Part shown: in pieces, positions 45,019-47,952 of the stretch | Position numbering within the stretch: position 1 is the stretch's first letter | Layout: each line of letters starts with the position of its first letter | Made by a program: the position numbers and the translations under genes | NCBI GenBank assembly: GCA_012517405.1 | Contig: JAAYVB010000019.1 | Coordinates: 1 to 47,952 of the forward strand | DNA: 47,952 nucleotides | Direction of reading: 5' to 3' | Source: Propionibacterium sp. | Lineage (GTDB): Bacteria > Actinomycetota > Actinomycetes > Propionibacteriales > Propionibacteriaceae | Notes under the pieces: generated by a model | Database searches by the model: none | The model's input: the letters and a program-made list of their open reading frames with translations, nothing else | What the model was told of the DNA's origin: nothing

Positions 45019-46047
45019 GTGAACGTGACATTGACGCAGGTGGCGGAGTCTGCCGGGGTGTCCTTGGCGACTGCGTCGCGTGCTTTCAAGGTTCCAGACG
45101 TTGTGGCACCAGCGACACGCGCTCGAATCTTCGACGTGGCCCGTGCTTTGGGGTACCAGGGCGTCGCCACAGCTCGACAGCGGCGCATCGCCTTGATCGT
45201 TCCTGACGTGACGAATCCGGTGTACGCGCTAACGGCGTGCTCGATCCTCGAGCGTGCTCGCCCTGAGGGGTTTCCCATGCTGTTCGGCTGCTCCGATGAG
45301 AGCCAGGTACGAGAAGTCGACTATGTGCGCTCACTGAGTCAGGACGCCGAAGGCTTGATCGTCTGTTCCCCGCGTGCCGATCCACACGACATCTTCGAGG
45401 CTGCCGGCGGCACACCCTACGTCGTTATCAACGGAGCGGTCGCTAACGACGAAATCCCCTGCGTGGTGCTCGATGTGGAGCCAGGGCTAGCGCAGGCAAT
45501 CGAGCATCTCCGAGCGCTGGGGCATCGACATCTTGCTTATGTTCCGGGTCCTCCAGCGTCGTGGGCCAGCAAAGGCCGCACCGAGATCGTGAAGCGATTG
45601 GCGGCCGCATGGTCTATAGAACTGTCGATTGTGGGGCCTCAGGCTGCAACCATCCGAGGCGGCCTAGCCGCTGCGGCCGCCGTTGTGGCGACAGGGGCAA
45701 CTGCCGTGATCGCCTACAACGATCTTGTGGCTGCCGGCGTTCTCTCTGGCGCGAGCAGATTGGGGTGCGCCTGCCCGCAAGACCTCAGCGTCATCGGGAT
45801 CGACGATGTCGACTTCTCCGCGATTCTGGCCTCCGGACTTACCACGGTCCGCACGGATGTCGCCAAGAGCGGTGTGGTTGCTCTCGAACTTCTGCTCGAT
45901 CGGATGGACGGCGGTGCGCACAACGGTCCCCGGGTGCCCCTGCCCTCCGAGCTCATCGTCCGCAATACCACCGCCCGGTCGCCTCATGTGGCGGACAACT
46001 CACATCCGACCCCATCGATGACCGCGGGCGGGCTCCTTCCCGGGTGA
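45019..46047 (+). CDS. LacI-family transcriptional regulator
   Basis: Starting at the GTG at 45019 (GAGAGGA upstream), the 342-residue protein has the HTH TLTQVAESAGVSLATASRAF and the ligand-binding domain with IALIVPDVTNPVYALTACSIL and VIGIDDVDFSAI. The HTH-to-core link between GYQ and IALIVPD is only about nine residues, shorter than the usual hinge, so hinge-helix function may differ. A LacI protein next to TRAP genes would normally control that operon by sensing the transported solute, here lost. Part of its ribosome site lies in or at the edge of the TRAP remnant. Confidence 0.9.
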   Translation: MNVTLTQVAESAGVSLATASRAFKVPDVVAPATRARIFDVARALGYQGVATARQRRIALIVPDVTNPVYALTACSILERARPEGFPMLFGCSDESQVREVDYVRSLSQDAEGLIVCSPRADPHDIFEAAGGTPYVVINGAVANDEIPCVVLDVEPGLAQAIEHLRALGHRHLAYVPGPPASWASKGRTEIVKRLAAAWSIELSIVGPQAATIRGGLAAAAAVVATGATAVIAYNDLVAAGVLSGASRLGCACPQDLSVIGIDDVDFSAILASGLTTVRTDVAKSGVVALELLLDRMDGGAHNGPRVPLPSELIVRNTTARSPHVADNSHPTPSMTAGGLLPG

Positions 46048-46421
46048 AATGCTGGCGAGCCGTCATCCGTTCCAATCGCCGCGAGGTCTCCGGCTGCGAC
46101 AAGATCGCTGAGGGTCGTGTGACGCTCGAGAGACTGGACTGGCGACAATCGACGCGAGCCAGTCGGTGTTGGGTGGCAGGCGGCCCGCACGCCACTGACT
46201 CGAAATGCTTGGCTCACCCGGCAGGCGATTGCCGGGGCAGACGGTTGCCCGCCGGGGTAGATACTGGACCCGCGGCGTCAAAGTGCTGCGCAAGCGAGCT
46301 GGGGGCGGGCACCGAAAGCCAAGCCTCGCTGCGGATCAACCCTCAAACTGCTCGATATGCGCTTGTCGATGCGTAGACTGTGGGTTTGGGTGCGGCGTCC
46401 GATTAGAGGGTGGGTGGGGCA
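46048..46421. other. Gap between LacI gene and glycosyltransferase
   Basis: No coding frame with support is seen. It presumably contains the promoter of the glycosyltransferase unit, but no convincing -35/-10 pair could be fixed. Confidence 0.45.
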
Positions 46422-47765
46422 GTGACGAGCAAACAGAAACACCGGGGGCCACACGTGCTGATAATCGTCCAAAACCTGCCCGTGCCCTTGGACAGACGAG
46501 TCTGGCTGGAGTGCCAGGCGCTCGTTGCCAGCGGCTACGACGTCAGCGTGATCTGCCCGAAAGGGCCGGGTGACCCGACGCGGCAGTTGATCGACGGCGT
46601 CCATATCTACAAGTACGCCCCGCCGCCGCAAGCTGACGGTCTGCTCAGCTACGCGTTCGAGTTCATCTATTGCTGGCTTCGCACCGCGATGCTGAGTCTG
46701 GTAGTCAGCGCACGTCGGCCTGTCAAGGTGATTCAGGCATGCAATCCGCCCGACACCTATTGGTTGCTGGCCCTCCTGTGGCGGTTGGTGGGCGTTCGAT
46801 TTCTCTTCGATCACCACGACCTCAACCCCGAGCTGTACCTTTCGCGGTTTGGGCAACCCTCCAGTGTGAAGGGTAAGGCGCTGTACCGCGGTCTGCTGTG
46901 GCTGGAGCGGATGACTTTCCTGGCCGCAGACCGGGTAACCTCCACCAACGAGTCCTATCGGCAGGTGGCGATCAAGCGCGGAGGGCTGGCGCCCGAGTTG
47001 GTTACGGTGGTGCGCAGCGGACCCGACACCCGCGCGATGCGTCCGCTGCGTCCGCCCACCACCACCAAACAGACCAAGGAGCTGGTCTACCTAGGCATCA
47101 TGGGCCCACAAGACGGTGTCGACCAGCTGCTGCACGTGATGGATGAGCTACGTCGGCGCGGCCGCCGCGACGTGCATGCCACCTTGATGGGATTTGGCGA
47201 CTGCCTGGACGACCTTCGTAGCCAGTGCACAGAGATGGGGCTAGACTCGCTCGTCACGTTCACCGGCCGAGTTGACCGTGACCAGATCGCGACCTATTTG
47301 AGCGCTGCCGACATCGGCCTGGGCCCCGACCTCAAGACACCGCTGAACGATCTGTCGACGATGAACAAGACGATGGAGTACATGGCGTACTGCCTCCCGT
47401 CGGTAGCATTCGACCTTGTCGAGACGCGCGTTTCGGGTGGCGACACGGTGCTGTATGTGCCCAGCGGCGACATCCCTGCCTTCGCTGACGCCGTCGAACG
47501 ACTCCTGGACGATCCGACCCTGCGCGTCGAGATGGGGCTGCGGGCGCGCCGACGGGTCGCTTCCGAACTTGACTGGCGGCCGCAGGCACGCGCCTACGTT
47601 GGGGTGTTCGACGACCTCACGAAAGCTCGGCGGCCCGAGGGCGCTCGATCAGCCGCCTTCCAAGAGCCACCCGCAGGTGTCGACAAGGCTGGACGTCCCT
47701 ACGTCGATCTGAATGATGCAGTCGAGCTCAGTGACTACGTCGCCAACCGAGGGAGAGCGACATGA
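46422..47765 (+). CDS. GT4-family glycosyltransferase
   Basis: The 447-residue protein has the GT-B pattern: VLIIVQNLPVPLDRRVWLE in the N-domain, HHDLNPELYLSRF, then a C-terminal GT4 domain with LVYLGIMGPQDGVDQLL, FTGRVDRDQIATYLSAADIG and KTMEYMAYCLPSVAFD (E-x7-E region). Such enzymes build capsules or exopolysaccharides from nucleotide sugars. The GTG at 46422 follows GGTGGGGCA. A GTG four codons earlier is possible. A C-terminal extension of about 40 residues follows the core fold. The stop overlaps the next gene's ATG (ATGA). Confidence 0.88.
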   Translation: MTSKQKHRGPHVLIIVQNLPVPLDRRVWLECQALVASGYDVSVICPKGPGDPTRQLIDGVHIYKYAPPPQADGLLSYAFEFIYCWLRTAMLSLVVSARRPVKVIQACNPPDTYWLLALLWRLVGVRFLFDHHDLNPELYLSRFGQPSSVKGKALYRGLLWLERMTFLAADRVTSTNESYRQVAIKRGGLAPELVTVVRSGPDTRAMRPLRPPTTTKQTKELVYLGIMGPQDGVDQLLHVMDELRRRGRRDVHATLMGFGDCLDDLRSQCTEMGLDSLVTFTGRVDRDQIATYLSAADIGLGPDLKTPLNDLSTMNKTMEYMAYCLPSVAFDLVETRVSGGDTVLYVPSGDIPAFADAVERLLDDPTLRVEMGLRARRRVASELDWRPQARAYVGVFDDLTKARRPEGARSAAFQEPPAGVDKAGRPYVDLNDAVELSDYVANRGRAT

Positions 47766-47952
47766 CACTCGCCCAGAGCGTCACGGTTCTCAACTTTCAC
47801 GGCATTGGGGATCCGGTCTTGACAGTACCCGAAAGTGAGCGCCGCTACTGGTGCCCCACAGCGACTTGGCCTTTGCTGGCGGATCGCATCGCAGCCCTGC
47901 GCGACGTAGGGATCCCCGTCGCGATCACCTTTGACGACGGTAACGCCAGCGA
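47762..47952 (+). CDS. Polysaccharide deacetylase-like protein (3' end outside window)
   Basis: The start ATG overlaps the GT4 stop. The 63 visible residues include VTVLNFHGIGDP and, near the window edge, GIPVAITFDDGNAS, the metal-binding TFDDG motif of the NodB/CE4 fold. This supports deacetylation of a glycan amino sugar. Most of the catalytic domain is outside the window. Confidence 0.82.
   Translation, partial: MTLAQSVTVLNFHGIGDPVLTVPESERRYWCPTATWPLLADRIAALRDVGIPVAITFDDGNAS

Overview
The window is a high-GC actinobacterial chromosome segment spanning the replication origin. The order cca - MFS - DUF6049 protein - kinase-like protein - trxB - trxA - parB - parA - rsmG - khpB(jag) - yidC - yidD - rnpA - rpmH // dnaA - oriC - dnaN - recF - dciA(DUF721) - gyrB - gyrA - DUF3566 is the classical actinobacterial origin arrangement. 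Genes left of dnaA, from rpmH to parB, run leftward. Genes right of it run rightward. Start-codon use (many GTG, some TTG), Shine-Dalgarno-rich starts and protein similarity suggest a Propionibacteriaceae-like actinobacterium. The family-level call is inference.

Layout. 1-7.75 kb: cell-surface and glycan region. It holds a secreted PIG-L-type deacetylase with PKD-like and S-layer-homology domains (cut by the window edge), a small membrane-anchored unknown protein, and a leftward group acyP-rmlB-GT2(GtrB-like)-multi-TM(GT-C/YfhO-like)-GtrA-like that looks like a polyprenyl-phosphate-sugar glycosylation module. 7.8-15.2 kb: L,D-transpeptidase, aldo/keto reductase, alpha/beta hydrolase, lipoprotein penicillin-binding protein, MscS channel and EamA exporter, with two copies of a 68-nt palindromic element at 11.2 and 15.2 kb. 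15.3-23.8 kb: cca, MFS, DUF6049, a membrane pseudokinase and trxBA behind a sigma-R/sigma-H-type promoter. The MurJ flippase usually encoded here is not present at this locus. 24.2-29.1 kb: parBA with two parS sites, rsmG, khpB, yidC, yidD, rnpA, rpmH. 29.1-40.1 kb: dnaA, oriC with DnaA boxes, dnaN, recF, dciA, gyrB, gyrA, DUF3566.

40.1-46.0 kb is a transition to accessory DNA: a NYN/LOTUS RNA-binding protein, a DUF4870 protein and tRNA-Ile(GAT). Directly downstream of the tRNA comes a decayed stretch: a pseudogene broken by stops and frameshifts, an excisionase-type HTH/PIN toxin-antitoxin pair that still looks intact, the C-terminal remnant of a tyrosine integrase, a 5'-truncated TRAP permease and a LacI-family regulator butted against it. 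This fits an old integrative element at tRNA-Ile, though no second attachment site was found. 46.4-47.95 kb opens a polysaccharide cluster (GT4 glycosyltransferase, then a translationally coupled polysaccharide deacetylase cut by the window edge).

Taken together, the window couples chromosome replication and segregation, membrane insertion and tRNA/rRNA maturation, thiol redox control and envelope glycan synthesis. The most unusual points are the free-standing MurJ-type pseudokinase with a possible deletion scar, the paired 68-nt palindromes, and the degenerate tRNA-linked island.
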